A DNA stretch of 64,000 nucleotides from Intestinibacter sp034113885 (GTDB lineage Bacteria; Bacillota; Clostridia; Peptostreptococcales; Peptostreptococcaceae): contig NZ_JAXEWM010000162.1 in the NCBI RefSeq assembly GCF_034113885.1, forward strand, positions 1 to 64,000, read 5' to 3'. Both the position numbers and the translations under genes were made by a program. The stretch's first letter is position 1; each line of letters begins with the position of its first letter. The notes below the pieces were generated by a model, which was given only the letters and a program-made list of their open reading frames with translations, did no database searches and was not told the origin of the DNA. Of this stretch, positions 49,817-59,658 are shown piece by piece.

Positions 49817-51661
49817 CTAGCACAACCCCTTTCCAATATCATGTACATTTATTCCACAGCCATTACATTGATGTCTACAGTCAACTGTTACCTTTTCTTC
49901 TTTTGCTTTTTCATTTTCTCTCATTAAGAATTTCTTGCTGACACCGACATCTATATGGTCCCAAGGGAATACTTCATCATAAGATCTCTCTCTATTTGCA
50001 TAAAAATCTATACTTAAATTATTTTTAGCCATAGCTTCTTGGTATATTTCTAATTTGAAAAATTCATTCCATCCATCGAATTTTGCACCCATTTTAAATG
50101 CATCGTATAGTACTTTTCCAAGTCTTCTGTCTCCTCTTGCAAGTACCGCCTCCATCAAACTAGTTTTTGAATCGTGGTAGTTGTATTTTATGTCTCTATT
50201 TTTAAGAGCCTTTATTAAGTAATGTTGTTTATTTATAACTTCTTCAGTTTTATCTTGTCCATGCCATTGGAATGGAGTAAATGGTTTTGGCACAAATGTA
50301 GATGTACTTACTGTAACTGAGAATTTTCTCTTAAGCTTTCCACCGTGTACTGTTCTATAAGTATCTATAACATCGTAGGCAAGCTTTCCTATGCCGTCTA
50401 AATCATCGTATGTCTCTGTTGGAAGACCTATCATAAAGTAAAGCTTCACACTGTCCCATCCCATTTCAAATGCCTTTTTAGTTGTATTTTTTAAGTCTGC
50501 TTCTGTTACACCCTTGTTGATTACATCTCTAAGTCTTTGAGTACCAGCTTCTGGTGCAAATGTAAGTCCAGATTTTCTAACTTGTTGTATTTTTTCTGCT
50601 ATTTCCATAGAGAAGTTGTCAAGTCTAAGTGATGGTAGAGATATACCTATGTTCTCTGGTGTAAATTCATCGACTAAGAAATCAGTAAGCTCTGATAGCT
50701 TAGAGTAATCACTTGTACTAAGTGATGATAGTGATATTTCATCGTATCCCGTATTATCTACTAATTCTCTTACAGATTTAGATAAATTGTCGATGCTCTT
50801 TTCTCTTATAGGTCTGTAAATCATACCAGCTTGACAGAATCTACATCCTCTTGTGCATCCTCTGAATAATTCTAAAACGACTCTATCGTGCACTATTTCT
50901 ATATAAGGAACTATTAATTTTTCTGGATAGTAAACTTCATCCATATTTCTCATTATTCTCTTGTGTACTTTTTCAGGTACACCTTCTCTATTTGGTTTTA
51001 CGCTTTTTATAGTTTCATCTTCGTTGTATTCGACATCGTAGAAGCTTGGAACATAAACGCCTTCTATTTTAGCAACTCTAGCTAGGAAATCCTCTCTAGT
51101 AGTTTTGTTTTTCTTCCATTCTTTGTATTCATTTACAACCTCTAGGTTTACCTCTTCACCTTCACCTAATATAGCTATATCTATAAAATCAGCAAGCGGT
51201 TCACAGTTATAAGCACATGACCCTCCTACCATTATAAATGGATCATCTAATTCTCTGTCCTCTCTCATTATAGGAATCCCAGCTAAATCCATCATATTTA
51301 GTATATTAGAATATGAAAGCTCATATTGAAGAGTAAATGCAACAAAATCAAAATCCTTTATAGGCTGTCTAGACTCTAATGCAAATAGAGGTATGTCGTT
51401 TTCCCTCATCATAGCTTCCATGTCTTGAGCAGGAGCGTATACCCTTTCACAAAATACATCTTCGTCTCTATTTATTACTCTGTATAGTATTTGACTACCT
51501 AAGTGACTCATTCCAACTTCGTATAAATCTGGGAAACAATGTGCATATCTTATTAAATTTTCATTTGTAATATCTTTATGAATAGAATTTATTTCGTTTC
51601 CAAGATATCTTGCAGGCTTTTCTACTTTTTTAAGTATTTTTTTAAAATTTTTATTATCCAT
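49817..51661 (-). CDS. TIGR03960-family B12-binding-like radical SAM protein
   Basis: 614 residues. The N-terminal half resembles a cobalamin-binding Rossmann fold (CFPDLYEVGMSHLGSQILYRVIN). The radical SAM core has CTRGCRFCQAGM, the three-cysteine motif. SLSSLSTSDYSKL, ISLPSLRLDNFS and TFAPEAGTQRLRDVINKG are conserved segments of the TIGR03960 family. A C-terminal cysteine cluster (DCRHQCNGCGINV) is typical. Substrate unknown; linked to TIGR03936 directly downstream. A possible promoter lies at 51716-51744. Confidence 0.92.
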   Translation of the reverse strand: MDNKNFKKILKKVEKPARYLGNEINSIHKDITNENLIRYAHCFPDLYEVGMSHLGSQILYRVINRDEDVFCERVYAPAQDMEAMMRENDIPLFALESRQPIKDFDFVAFTLQYELSYSNILNMMDLAGIPIMREDRELDDPFIMVGGSCAYNCEPLADFIDIAILGEGEEVNLEVVNEYKEWKKNKTTREDFLARVAKIEGVYVPSFYDVEYNEDETIKSVKPNREGVPEKVHKRIMRNMDEVYYPEKLIVPYIEIVHDRVVLELFRGCTRGCRFCQAGMIYRPIREKSIDNLSKSVRELVDNTGYDEISLSSLSTSDYSKLSELTDFLVDEFTPENIGISLPSLRLDNFSMEIAEKIQQVRKSGLTFAPEAGTQRLRDVINKGVTEADLKNTTKKAFEMGWDSVKLYFMIGLPTETYDDLDGIGKLAYDVIDTYRTVHGGKLKRKFSVTVSTSTFVPKPFTPFQWHGQDKTEEVINKQHYLIKALKNRDIKYNYHDSKTSLMEAVLARGDRRLGKVLYDAFKMGAKFDGWNEFFKLEIYQEAMAKNNLSIDFYANRERSYDEVFPWDHIDVGVSKKFLMRENEKAKEEKVTVDCRHQCNGCGINVHDIGKGLC

Positions 51662-52031
51662 CTATTGCTTAATCCTCCATATTTTTTACTAAAATTCTAA
51701 ATCGATTATTTTTATATATTATATATTAATAGACATAAAATCAATACGGATTTTATTATACACTATAAAATATTATGTTCAAAGTACTTTATTTATAGTT
51801 AAACCAAAAGTCATTATTCAGTAATAACTATAATTTTTATATTTATACTTATATTATAGCTTATTTTTCCAAGCAAACTTACAAATTATACTTAAAATTA
51901 TCAATTAATTATATTCTGTAAGAAAATCTTTATTCTAAAGATCAATAATGTTGATTTTCTTGAAATGCATGACGGAAATTATATTTATCCATAATTTCAA
52001 AAGAATATAATTTCCTATGCATTATAAAAAC
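51662..52031. other. Intergenic region with two tandem stem-loops
   Basis: No gene seen. Two structures lie side by side. AAGAAAATC (51920-51928) pairs with GATTTTCTT (51953-51961), with an inner ATCAA/TTGAT stem. AATGCAT-gac-GGAAATTATATT (51964-51985) pairs with AATATAATTTCC-t-ATGCATT (52004-52023). Neither has a clean T-run. They lie between the rodA terminator and the TIGR03960 promoter. Could be a small RNA or a repeat remnant. Confidence 0.5.
51716..51744 (-). promoter_or_regulatory. Possible promoter of the TIGR03960 gene
   Basis: Minus-strand TTGATT (51739-51744), 17 bases, TAATAT (51716-51721), about 55 bases before the ATG. Local AT content is very high, so confidence is limited. 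Confidence 0.4.
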
Positions 52032-52081
52032 AAAAAATCTATGGACTCTAAATTCAATCTAGTAGATTCCATAGATTTTTT
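52032..52081 (-). terminator. Intrinsic terminator of rodA
   Basis: AAAAAATCTATGGA (52032-52045) and TCCATAGATTTTTT (52068-52081), 14-bp perfect stem. On the minus strand TTTTTTGTTTTT follows. 56 bases after the rodA stop. Confidence 0.88.
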
Positions 52082-52136
52082 ATTTTATAAATTATATTAC
52101 TCACTTTTCATTTTTATTATATCATATTTATATATT

Positions 52137-53249
52137 TTAAAAATTAATCTTTTTACGTCGCATTCCGACATTTAAGACAATTCCTATTATAGCAAGAGAG
52201 GTCATAACTGCACTACCTCCATAGCTTATAAACGATAATGTTACACCTGTTACTGGAATTAAACCCATCGTCATTCCTATATTCTGCACAATCTGATATC
52301 CAAACATGCAGACAACTCCAATTACAACAAAGGCTCCGTAGATATCCTTCGACTCTCTAGCAATTTTTATCATTCTAAGTAAAAAGGCAGCGTACAATCC
52401 AACTAATAAAGCTCCTCCTACTACACCTAGCTCTTCTACGACAACTGCGAATATAAAGTCACTGTCTTGTATAGGTAGGAAGTCCTCTTGATTTTGTGTA
52501 CCATTGTAAAGCCCCTTACCTGTAATACCTCCAGATCCAATGGCTATCATAGATTGCATAAGCTGATAATTCCCCTCTATAGAAGTATCTTCTGGATTCA
52601 TAAATCCCAAGATTCTATTTTTTTGATAAGTATCCATAAGCATGTACATAATAGGAAGTAATATTAAAACTATTACACCTGCTTTTATCAATATTTTTCT
52701 ATCTATACCAGCAGAAAATATCATACCGAATACTATACAGCAGAATATAATAGCCCCGCCTAAATCAGGTTGTACTATTATAAGTCCTATAACAGGTATT
52801 GCATATATTACAACATCAAAAATTTCTTTTAAAGTATTTAGCTTTCCTTTATGATTTTCTACTATTTTTGCAAAGCTAAGTATAAAGGTTATTTTAACTA
52901 CCTCTATTACCTGTAAATCCAGTATTTTAAGGTCAAAGGTAGATTTTGCTCCACCTCTACTATCTCCAAATACTAAAACCAAGGCAAGTAATGCAATACT
53001 AACTACATAGAGCTCCTTGTAATATTTTCCCATTATATTGTAATCGATCATCAAAATAAATAGTACAAGAACTAAACCTAAGCAAAATGCAAAAGTTTGT
53101 ACTATTAATCTCTTGTATTGACCTGTTTGATTTGCGTGAGTGGCACTACTTAGTATCACTATACCGTAAATAAATATAGCCAATACGATTAAAATTAACT
53201 TCCAGTCGATTTTTTTTATAAGTTTTATAGTATTTTTATAATCTATCAA
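52137..53249 (-). CDS. rodA: SEDS-family peptidoglycan glycosyltransferase RodA
   Basis: Polymerises lipid II during elongation together with a class B PBP. 370 residues, ten membrane helices. SEDS signatures are QPDLGGAIIFCC with the catalytic-site Asp, GSGGITGKGLYNGTQNQEDFLPIQDSDFIFAVVVEELG and GMTMGLIPVTGVTLSFISYGGSAV. The start is a TTG at 53249 after GGTGAG. The cognate PBP2 gene mrdA lies 2 kb upstream, but an intervening hairpin after minE suggests a separate transcript. FtsW is the main alternative; the context favours RodA. Confidence 0.92.
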   Translation of the reverse strand: MIDYKNTIKLIKKIDWKLILIVLAIFIYGIVILSSATHANQTGQYKRLIVQTFAFCLGLVLVLFILMIDYNIMGKYYKELYVVSIALLALVLVFGDSRGGAKSTFDLKILDLQVIEVVKITFILSFAKIVENHKGKLNTLKEIFDVVIYAIPVIGLIIVQPDLGGAIIFCCIVFGMIFSAGIDRKILIKAGVIVLILLPIMYMLMDTYQKNRILGFMNPEDTSIEGNYQLMQSMIAIGSGGITGKGLYNGTQNQEDFLPIQDSDFIFAVVVEELGVVGGALLVGLYAAFLLRMIKIARESKDIYGAFVVIGVVCMFGYQIVQNIGMTMGLIPVTGVTLSFISYGGSAVMTSLAIIGIVLNVGMRRKKINF

Positions 53250-53324
53250 TTTCTCACCGTCTTTCTAAAACTTTATAATAAAATCTTTATTTCCAAAATC
53301 CTTAAAAACATTTTATATTTTAAA

Positions 53325-53348
53325 GGGATATACTTAGATGTATATCCC
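53325..53348 (-). terminator. Hairpin after minE
   Basis: GGGATATAC (53325-53333) and GTATATCCC (53340-53348) form a 9-bp stem with a 6-base loop. On the minus strand TTTAAAAT follows. It probably ends the mre-mrd-min transcript. Confidence 0.6.
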
Positions 53349-53359
53349 CATTAAAAAAC

Positions 53360-53644
53360 TTAAATTTTTCTCTCTTTTATATTTTTAAGTGGTATATTTG
53401 CAACTAAGGCTGATACTGGTTTATCATCAGTTTCACTTCTAGTTTTAGACATTTTTATTTCTAAGCCTGTTTCGTCGATTTCTGCGTAATTTGATATAAC
53501 TTCTAATATATCATCTTTTATAGCTTCTAATAGCTGTGGAGAACAATCAATTCTGTCGTGTACTAACACTAATTTCAATCTTTCCTTTGCCACATTTTTG
53601 CTCGTTTTTGGATTACCATTTAATGACTTAAAAAAATCGAACAT
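53360..53644 (-). CDS. minE: Cell division topological specificity factor MinE
   Basis: 94 residues. The N-terminal MFDFFKSLNG membrane-targeting helix is followed by the MinD-contact segment KERLKLVLVHDRID and the topological domain. It drives MinD off the membrane to make pole-to-pole oscillation. It starts 14 bases after minD. Confidence 0.93.
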   Translation of the reverse strand: MFDFFKSLNGNPKTSKNVAKERLKLVLVHDRIDCSPQLLEAIKDDILEVISNYAEIDETGLEIKMSKTRSETDDKPVSALVANIPLKNIKERKI

Positions 53645-53658
53645 AATTATCCTCCTAT

Positions 53659-54456
53659 CTATTTGGCAGCTCCAAACATTTTTTTGATTTTACTGAAAAA
53701 TCCTTCTTGAGTTTGAAGTTCCATAATAGGAATATCATGACCCAATATTCTTTTTGCTATATTTTTATAGGCCTTCCCAGCGACAGATCTTTCATCTAAG
53801 ATTGCAGGTTCACCTTTATTTGTAGAAATTATTATACTTTCATCATCTGGAACCATACCAATTAGATCTATAGCTAGTATTTCCACTATATCTTGTTTAT
53901 CCATCATATCTCCGCGTTTAACCATGTCTTGTCTTATTCTATTGATTATAAGCTGTATATTGCTAATTTCATTGGCTTCTAACAAACCTATTATTCTGTC
54001 TGCATCTCTTACAGCAGAAACTTCAGGATTAGTTACTACTAATGCTCTATCTGCTCCTGCTATAGCATTTTTAAATCCTTGTTCAATACCAGCTGGGCAA
54101 TCTATTATAATGTAGTCAAAAGACTCTTTTAATCTTTGACATAATTCTTCCATTTGCTCTTCTGATACTGCATTTTTATCTCTAGTTTGAGCTGCTGGTA
54201 GTAAGTATAAATTTTCAAACCTCTTATCCTTGATCAAAGCTTGTTTTAATTTACAAGTACCTTCCACAACATCAACTATATCGTAAACGATTCTATTTTC
54301 AAGACCCATAACTACGTCTAAGTTTCTAAGTCCTATATCAGCATCTACTACTACTGTTTTTTTGTTTTCAAAGCTCAATGCTGTTCCTAAATTCGCAACT
54401 GTCGTTGTTTTACCAACTCCACCCTTACCTGATGTTATAACTATAACTTCACTCAT
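53659..54456 (-). CDS. minD: Septum site-determining ATPase MinD
   Basis: 265 residues. The deviant Walker A SGKGGVGKTTT is at residues 9-19. VVDADIGLRNLDVVMGLENR and the Walker B YIIIDCPAGIEQG are diagnostic of MinD. The C-terminal amphipathic membrane helix is EGFFSKIKKMFGA. Between minC and minE. GGGGGTAG precedes the ATG. Confidence 0.97.
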   Translation of the reverse strand: MSEVIVITSGKGGVGKTTTVANLGTALSFENKKTVVVDADIGLRNLDVVMGLENRIVYDIVDVVEGTCKLKQALIKDKRFENLYLLPAAQTRDKNAVSEEQMEELCQRLKESFDYIIIDCPAGIEQGFKNAIAGADRALVVTNPEVSAVRDADRIIGLLEANEISNIQLIINRIRQDMVKRGDMMDKQDIVEILAIDLIGMVPDDESIIISTNKGEPAILDERSVAGKAYKNIAKRILGHDIPIMELQTQEGFFSKIKKMFGAAK

Positions 54457-54460
54457 CTCA

Positions 54461-55165
54461 CTACCCCCTATAGATTTCCTTGTTTTTTATATTTTTAGGT
54501 AAGTAACTCTCTATTACTATTCGTCCTTCACTTACAAAGGCTATCTCTGGGCTGATTTCTTTAATTTCTTGGTTACTTTCATCATCATCGGGCGCCTCAG
54601 CTATATTATCGGCAATTTGTAAAACCTTAGGACATAGACAGTTTCCAACTATATAGGCTCTGTCATTACCACTCGCGCCTGCATGCACAAATCCTTCAAT
54701 TTTACCCATAACAATTATATTTCCTGCTGCAATAGCTCTCGCTCCAGCGCTTATATTACCCATAATAACTATATCTCTTATTGAAGTTAATTGTGAACCT
54801 GGGTTCATATCTTGCATAACGACTATATCTCCATCATATACTATATTTTCACCAGACCTTAAATTATCAACATATTTAGTATCAAATAAACCTAATTGCT
54901 TTTTCTCTTGATCCTCTGTAAATTCTATATCAAATCTAGACGTAAGCTCTTCCTTTATTATCATTATTTGAATATCACTTAAGTAATCACAATTAATTTC
55001 ACAGATTTTGGCTCCATTAAAAAATCCTACATATTCTTCTAACCTATTAATTATTGAATCTTTAACAACATCAAAAGGAGCTACCTTTTTTATATTCACA
55101 ACTATACCTTTTTTATTGCCTTTAAATTCAACAAGTTCACTGGCAGAAACTTCTTTTAAAGACAT
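54461..55165 (-). CDS. minC: Septum site-determining protein MinC
   Basis: 234 residues. The N-terminal domain inhibits FtsZ. The C-terminal right-handed beta-helix carries the MinC repeats VVMQDMNPGSQLTSIRDIVIMGNISAGARAIAAGNIIVMGKIEGFVHAGASGN. It binds MinD, encoded 4 bases downstream. Confidence 0.94.
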   Translation of the reverse strand: MSLKEVSASELVEFKGNKKGIVVNIKKVAPFDVVKDSIINRLEEYVGFFNGAKICEINCDYLSDIQIMIIKEELTSRFDIEFTEDQEKKQLGLFDTKYVDNLRSGENIVYDGDIVVMQDMNPGSQLTSIRDIVIMGNISAGARAIAAGNIIVMGKIEGFVHAGASGNDRAYIVGNCLCPKVLQIADNIAEAPDDDESNQEIKEISPEIAFVSEGRIVIESYLPKNIKNKEIYRG

Positions 55166-55228
55166 AACAACCTCCAGAGTGATATCAATTTATTTACTAT
55201 ATTCTTCATAAATATATTAATCACCTTT

Positions 55229-58200
55229 TTATTTTTTTATTTGAACTTGAAAATTTAATTTATTGTCACTACCTGTATCTTCACTGTTGTCATCAGAATT
55301 AGAATTTTGATCTTTAGAATTATTATTTGTACTATCTGATTCATCTTCTGGAGAACCAGATACATAGTATCCTATTATATCCTTTATAGGTAAGAATGCA
55401 TAAGTAGATGTAGTACCTTGAGGAATAACTGCTGCTACTGCTATTTCAGGATCATCTGCTGGAGCAAATGCTACTGCCCAACCGAAGTCTCCATAAGTTT
55501 CTTTATATGCATCTATCTTTTCATCTGTAATAGATGGTTTAACCTTCTTTATAGCTCTTCTCAGATAAGCAGCATTTATCTTATCTGTATTAGCTAATTT
55601 TTCATCGACACCATCTTTTAATTCTTTTTCTAATTCTGCTCTTGTTTCATCATCCAAATCATCTTTTTTCAATTCTTCGTTTATTTCTTTTATTCTATTT
55701 TTAGTTAATTCAGCTTCTCTATCTTTTCTCAATTGATTGTAGACTTTTAATACTTCATCCTTATTTACTCCATAACTAGATAAATGTTTCATTAAATAGT
55801 TATATTCATTTGATGTAGGTATTTTGTCGTTTCTTTCGGCAGTACCACTTTTTGCTACAACTGCCACAGGGAAATTGGCAAAGTATTTTGCCGCTGTACC
55901 TTCTGTTGTAACTAGCTTCATACCTTTTATTAAATCCTTTAAGTTATCATCATCTTTAAAATCAATTTTTTCAGATACTATTTTACTTTCAAAAGTTGTC
56001 TCATAATCATTATTGACAACTTTCTTAGTTAAAGTCAAGTCTGTCAAATAACCACCATTTGCAATTGCCATTACATATCTTACAATTTGTGATGGTGTAT
56101 ATGCATTTTCACCTTGTCCTATAGATAAGTTTAAGTTGTCAGAAGTAGTCCATCTAGCAAATTTTAAATATGTAAATAATATAGAATCTGCTAAGTCTTC
56201 GATTCTGTCTTCTTTTACTTTTAAATCTGCAAGCCTTGACATCACTTCGCCTCTTCCTGGACAAGGATATTCATCTACCCAACTTACAATTTCATCTATT
56301 CTCTTATCCATTTCTTCATCGTCATTTTCATCTATATCAGTAAAACTATCTAATATATTTAAATTTAAATAAGATCTAAGTGATATTTTAGTTGAATTAA
56401 TTTTATCCTCTTCACTAGGTACTTTACCAGCAACTTCTGTTATTTCATCTTCTAGACCAGTATTTTCATTTAAACCAAATAACTTAGCATATTCAAGTAT
56501 TTTCTTTGAATTCATCTTTATTCCTGGGCTATGACTTTCATTTAAAAAGTTTGTTCCAGTACCAACTATACCAAAGTAAATATTACAAGACTCTTGTATA
56601 GCTTTGTATAGATTTACAGCACCATGATTTCCTCCACCTTTATTCCAAACGGCATCCCCAAAGGTTTGTCCTTCTAGCTTTATAACACCTGTATCAGCTA
56701 TTGTATAATTTGGGTCTAATCCATTTTCTAATGCTGCCATTCCTGTTACCATTTTAAATGTAGAACCTGGTTGGAACACACCTTGAGTTACTAAATTTAA
56801 AAGAGGGCTGGCTGCTAAAGTATCATTTGGATTTTTAGGTTGTAATTTGTCGTAATCCTTTGAGGAAATACCTGTTACAAATAAGTTAGGATCGTAATCT
56901 GGATAACTAGCTGATGCTAAAACTTCTCCTGTCTTTATATCTACAGCTATAACTGCTCCAGTTTTTGCATTTACAGCTCCACCGCTTACAGATACATCTC
57001 CGTAGTCACTTTTAAAAGTCCCTCCGTTATTTGCAACTTTTATAGTCTTTTCCAATCCTTCTTCTGCTACTTTTTGTAAATCCATATCTAGAGTCAAATA
57101 AACCGTATCACCTGATACAGGCTCTTTAACTTCTAACTCATCTGTAATTTTACCAGTCGCATTTACCTTTACTTTTTTATATCCATCGATACCTTTTAGA
57201 TTATCCTCTTGTGTCGCCTCAATTCCTGTAAGACCGATAATATCATCTGATTGATATTCTTTTTCTTTATTATTTAAATATTCATCTAATTTTTGAGATG
57301 GAATTTTTCCTACATAACCTAATACATGGGAAGCTAATGATCCATTTGGATAATATCTAATTGGTTCACTAGATATAGAAATTCCAGACATATTAGCTGC
57401 ATTTTCTTCTACAAAAGATATAGTCTCTTCTGATACATTTGAGGCTAATGTCACAGGATAATAAGTTTTATATCCTTGAGATTTTATCAAGTTTCTAACT
57501 ACAAGTATTTTTCTAGCATCTTGATCACTTAAGCTTTCATCGATTTCGTAGTACTTTCTAATCTTCTCAAATGCGACCTTTGCACTATCAGTCTTTTTAA
57601 CTTCGATTTTTTCACCTGAACTAGTTTTCTTTACAAAGCTCTCTAACCAGTCATTTTTATCTTTGATTTCTGTAAATGTGAAGTTAGAAACTAAAATAGG
57701 AGGATAATACCCCTTACTATTAAGCTTCTTTTGAAGTTCTGCTGGTTTTAAATCTCTGTCGGATTTTTTTAATGTTCCATCGTCAATAAGGCTATCGACT
57801 AAATAGTAAAATGTTTCTTTTGCATTTAAATTTGCTGGAATATTATTCTTTTCTTTATATTCACTTACATTTTGATCATATGTATAAGAATAGTTTCCAT
57901 TTTTATCTATAATAATAGGAAAATTATCTTCATAATCTTCATTATTCTCGATTAATTTATTCATTATTTTTAAGGCAATACCATTTGCATCATTTCCCGA
58001 TGCAGTCAATTGATCGCTTGAAACTTCAACTACAAATGAATTTGTATTTCCTGCTATAAGTCTTCCATATCTATCTCTAATTTCTCCTCTTGCAGCTTTT
58101 ATAGTAACTTCTTTGTATGTTTTACTATCTGCAAGATTTGTATAATAATCATATTGAAATATATTCATATAGAGCATTTTCAATATAATTACACTAAAGG

Positions 58201-58258
58201 CAACTAAGAAAAAAATTTTTATGATTTTAAATCTCTCATTAACTTTATTGTCTTCCAT
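55229..58258 (-). CDS. mrdA: Penicillin-binding protein 2 (class B transpeptidase), enlarged
   Basis: 1009 residues; homologues are often 600-700. An N-terminal membrane helix (IIKIFFLVAFSVIILKMLYM) precedes the dimerisation domain (ARGEIRDRYGRLIAGN). The catalytic motifs are SxxK at S499-K502 (PGSTFKM), SxN at S557-N559 (ESCN) and KSG at 803-805 (AKSGTAE). A region of about 150 residues between the SxN and IGQGEN, and about 118 residues between KSGTAE and GWAVAFAP (W927), are larger than in model PBP2 and very rich in Glu, Lys and Asp. The C-terminus is Asn/Asp/Ser-rich. In the mreBCD-mrdA-min order it serves side-wall synthesis. Confidence 0.93.
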   Translation of the reverse strand: MEDNKVNERFKIIKIFFLVAFSVIILKMLYMNIFQYDYYTNLADSKTYKEVTIKAARGEIRDRYGRLIAGNTNSFVVEVSSDQLTASGNDANGIALKIMNKLIENNEDYEDNFPIIIDKNGNYSYTYDQNVSEYKEKNNIPANLNAKETFYYLVDSLIDDGTLKKSDRDLKPAELQKKLNSKGYYPPILVSNFTFTEIKDKNDWLESFVKKTSSGEKIEVKKTDSAKVAFEKIRKYYEIDESLSDQDARKILVVRNLIKSQGYKTYYPVTLASNVSEETISFVEENAANMSGISISSEPIRYYPNGSLASHVLGYVGKIPSQKLDEYLNNKEKEYQSDDIIGLTGIEATQEDNLKGIDGYKKVKVNATGKITDELEVKEPVSGDTVYLTLDMDLQKVAEEGLEKTIKVANNGGTFKSDYGDVSVSGGAVNAKTGAVIAVDIKTGEVLASASYPDYDPNLFVTGISSKDYDKLQPKNPNDTLAASPLLNLVTQGVFQPGSTFKMVTGMAALENGLDPNYTIADTGVIKLEGQTFGDAVWNKGGGNHGAVNLYKAIQESCNIYFGIVGTGTNFLNESHSPGIKMNSKKILEYAKLFGLNENTGLEDEITEVAGKVPSEEDKINSTKISLRSYLNLNILDSFTDIDENDDEEMDKRIDEIVSWVDEYPCPGRGEVMSRLADLKVKEDRIEDLADSILFTYLKFARWTTSDNLNLSIGQGENAYTPSQIVRYVMAIANGGYLTDLTLTKKVVNNDYETTFESKIVSEKIDFKDDDNLKDLIKGMKLVTTEGTAAKYFANFPVAVVAKSGTAERNDKIPTSNEYNYLMKHLSSYGVNKDEVLKVYNQLRKDREAELTKNRIKEINEELKKDDLDDETRAELEKELKDGVDEKLANTDKINAAYLRRAIKKVKPSITDEKIDAYKETYGDFGWAVAFAPADDPEIAVAAVIPQGTTSTYAFLPIKDIIGYYVSGSPEDESDSTNNNSKDQNSNSDDNSEDTGSDNKLNFQVQIKK

Positions 58259-58268
58259 TAAATCACCA

Positions 58269-58754
58269 CTATTCTTCTTCTAGTTTTAATATTTGTGTCT
58301 TAAATATCTTGTAAATTAATATTCCTACTAAACTATTTACAATAGGAACTACAATTATTTTTATAATTGATGTAAATTTACATACATTATATAGTGATCT
58401 AGCAAATAAAAAACTAATTCCACAATATATAAAAGTCGTAACTAAAATAATTGTAAATATCATTACAGGACTTTCTTTGTAAACTTTATTTCTCAGATAA
58501 CTTACCATATATGAAAGCAGAAATAGTATAAGTGCATTAGACCCAAAAACGCCTCCAACACTAGAATCTAAGACAATACCTAAAATTGCTCCTATAATTC
58601 CACTTTCCAACTCTTCTAAGTAAAGAGAAATTATAACTAAATATATTAAAACTATATTTATAGTCATTCCAAAAATAGATAAATAATTAATAATACTATT
58701 TTGTATTATTATTATAAAGATTCCTAATATACAAAGTAATATTCTCTTCATCAT
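58269..58754 (-). CDS. mreD: Rod shape-determining protein MreD
   Basis: 161 residues, mostly hydrophobic with about five membrane helices. The glycine-rich LEELESGIIGAILGIVLDSSVGGVFGSNALILFLLSYMV is the MreD pattern. It lies between mreC and mrdA. Confidence 0.92.
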   Translation of the reverse strand: MMKRILLCILGIFIIIIQNSIINYLSIFGMTINIVLIYLVIISLYLEELESGIIGAILGIVLDSSVGGVFGSNALILFLLSYMVSYLRNKVYKESPVMIFTIILVTTFIYCGISFLFARSLYNVCKFTSIIKIIVVPIVNSLVGILIYKIFKTQILKLEEE

Positions 58755-58764
58755 AATTACCTCT

Positions 58765-59649
58765 CTAATTTATATTTCTCGGTTCTACTATAACTACATT
58801 ATCTATATTTTTAAAGTTTACATTTGGTTTAACTACTACATATTTTAAAGATTTACTTTTATCTTCGACAACCTTTGTCACTTCTCCTATAGCAATGTTT
58901 TCTGGGTATAAACCAAGACCTGATGTAACTACACTATCTCCTGGAAGTACATCGTAATCAGAGTCCATCATATATCCTTGTAAAAGACCTTTTTCTCTGT
59001 TTGACTCTTCTTCTTTAATACCTGTACCAGTTGTAATAATTCCTTTGTATTTAGAATCCTTTGATAGCTTAAAGCTAACTGATGATGTAGTGTCTAATAA
59101 AGTAATAGCTTTAGAATAGCTTGAAGATACTTCTGTAACTATACCGACTAAACCATCTCCATTCATAACTAAGCTATTTTCTTTGACCCCATCATCGCTA
59201 CCTGCGCTTATCACAATACTTGTATACCAAAGTCCATCGTTTTTGCTGACTACCTCAGCTGCTAGTTGATTTGCAACGTATTTTTCATCGATAAAATTCA
59301 ATGATTTTTTTAATTGTTCTAATGAACTTGTAGTTTCTAGTTCGCCTTTTAAGTTTGTTATTTCTTCTTCTAATTTTTTATTTTCTTCTTCTAATTTTTC
59401 AACCTTTTGAGCATTAGATTTGAAATTCACTATATCTGAAAACCCGCCAGTAAAAAATCCAAGACCTTTACTAACGCCGTGTTCTAAAGTAGATGTTATA
59501 TTAAGTATTATATTTGAGTTAAAGGGACTGTTTCCCGATTTCATTCCTATTGATATACTTACAATTCCAATTAAAGTGATAGCAACTAAACTAGTTGCTA
59601 TCACTTTAAAATTTATTTTACGTCTGTTTTTGTCTCTTCTCAAACTCAT
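58765..59649 (-). CDS. mreC: Rod shape-determining protein MreC
   Basis: 294 residues. One N-terminal membrane helix (VIATSLVAITLIGIVSISIG) is followed by a coiled coil (VEKLEEENKKLEEEITNLKGELETT) and the beta-rich MreC domain (VVSKNDGLWYTSIVISAGSDDGVKENSLVMNGDGLVGIVTEV). The start is the ATG at 59649. It links MreB to RodA and PBP2. Confidence 0.94.
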   Translation of the reverse strand: MSLRRDKNRRKINFKVIATSLVAITLIGIVSISIGMKSGNSPFNSNIILNITSTLEHGVSKGLGFFTGGFSDIVNFKSNAQKVEKLEEENKKLEEEITNLKGELETTSSLEQLKKSLNFIDEKYVANQLAAEVVSKNDGLWYTSIVISAGSDDGVKENSLVMNGDGLVGIVTEVSSSYSKAITLLDTTSSVSFKLSKDSKYKGIITTGTGIKEEESNREKGLLQGYMMDSDYDVLPGDSVVTSGLGLYPENIAIGEVTKVVEDKSKSLKYVVVKPNVNFKNIDNVVIVEPRNIN

Positions 59650-59658
59650 CACCAGCTT

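Noticed and set aside
51900..52025. Replication origin or DnaA box cluster
   Set aside because: Only isolated near-matches such as TTATCCATA; no array of boxes and no dnaA or dnaN nearby.
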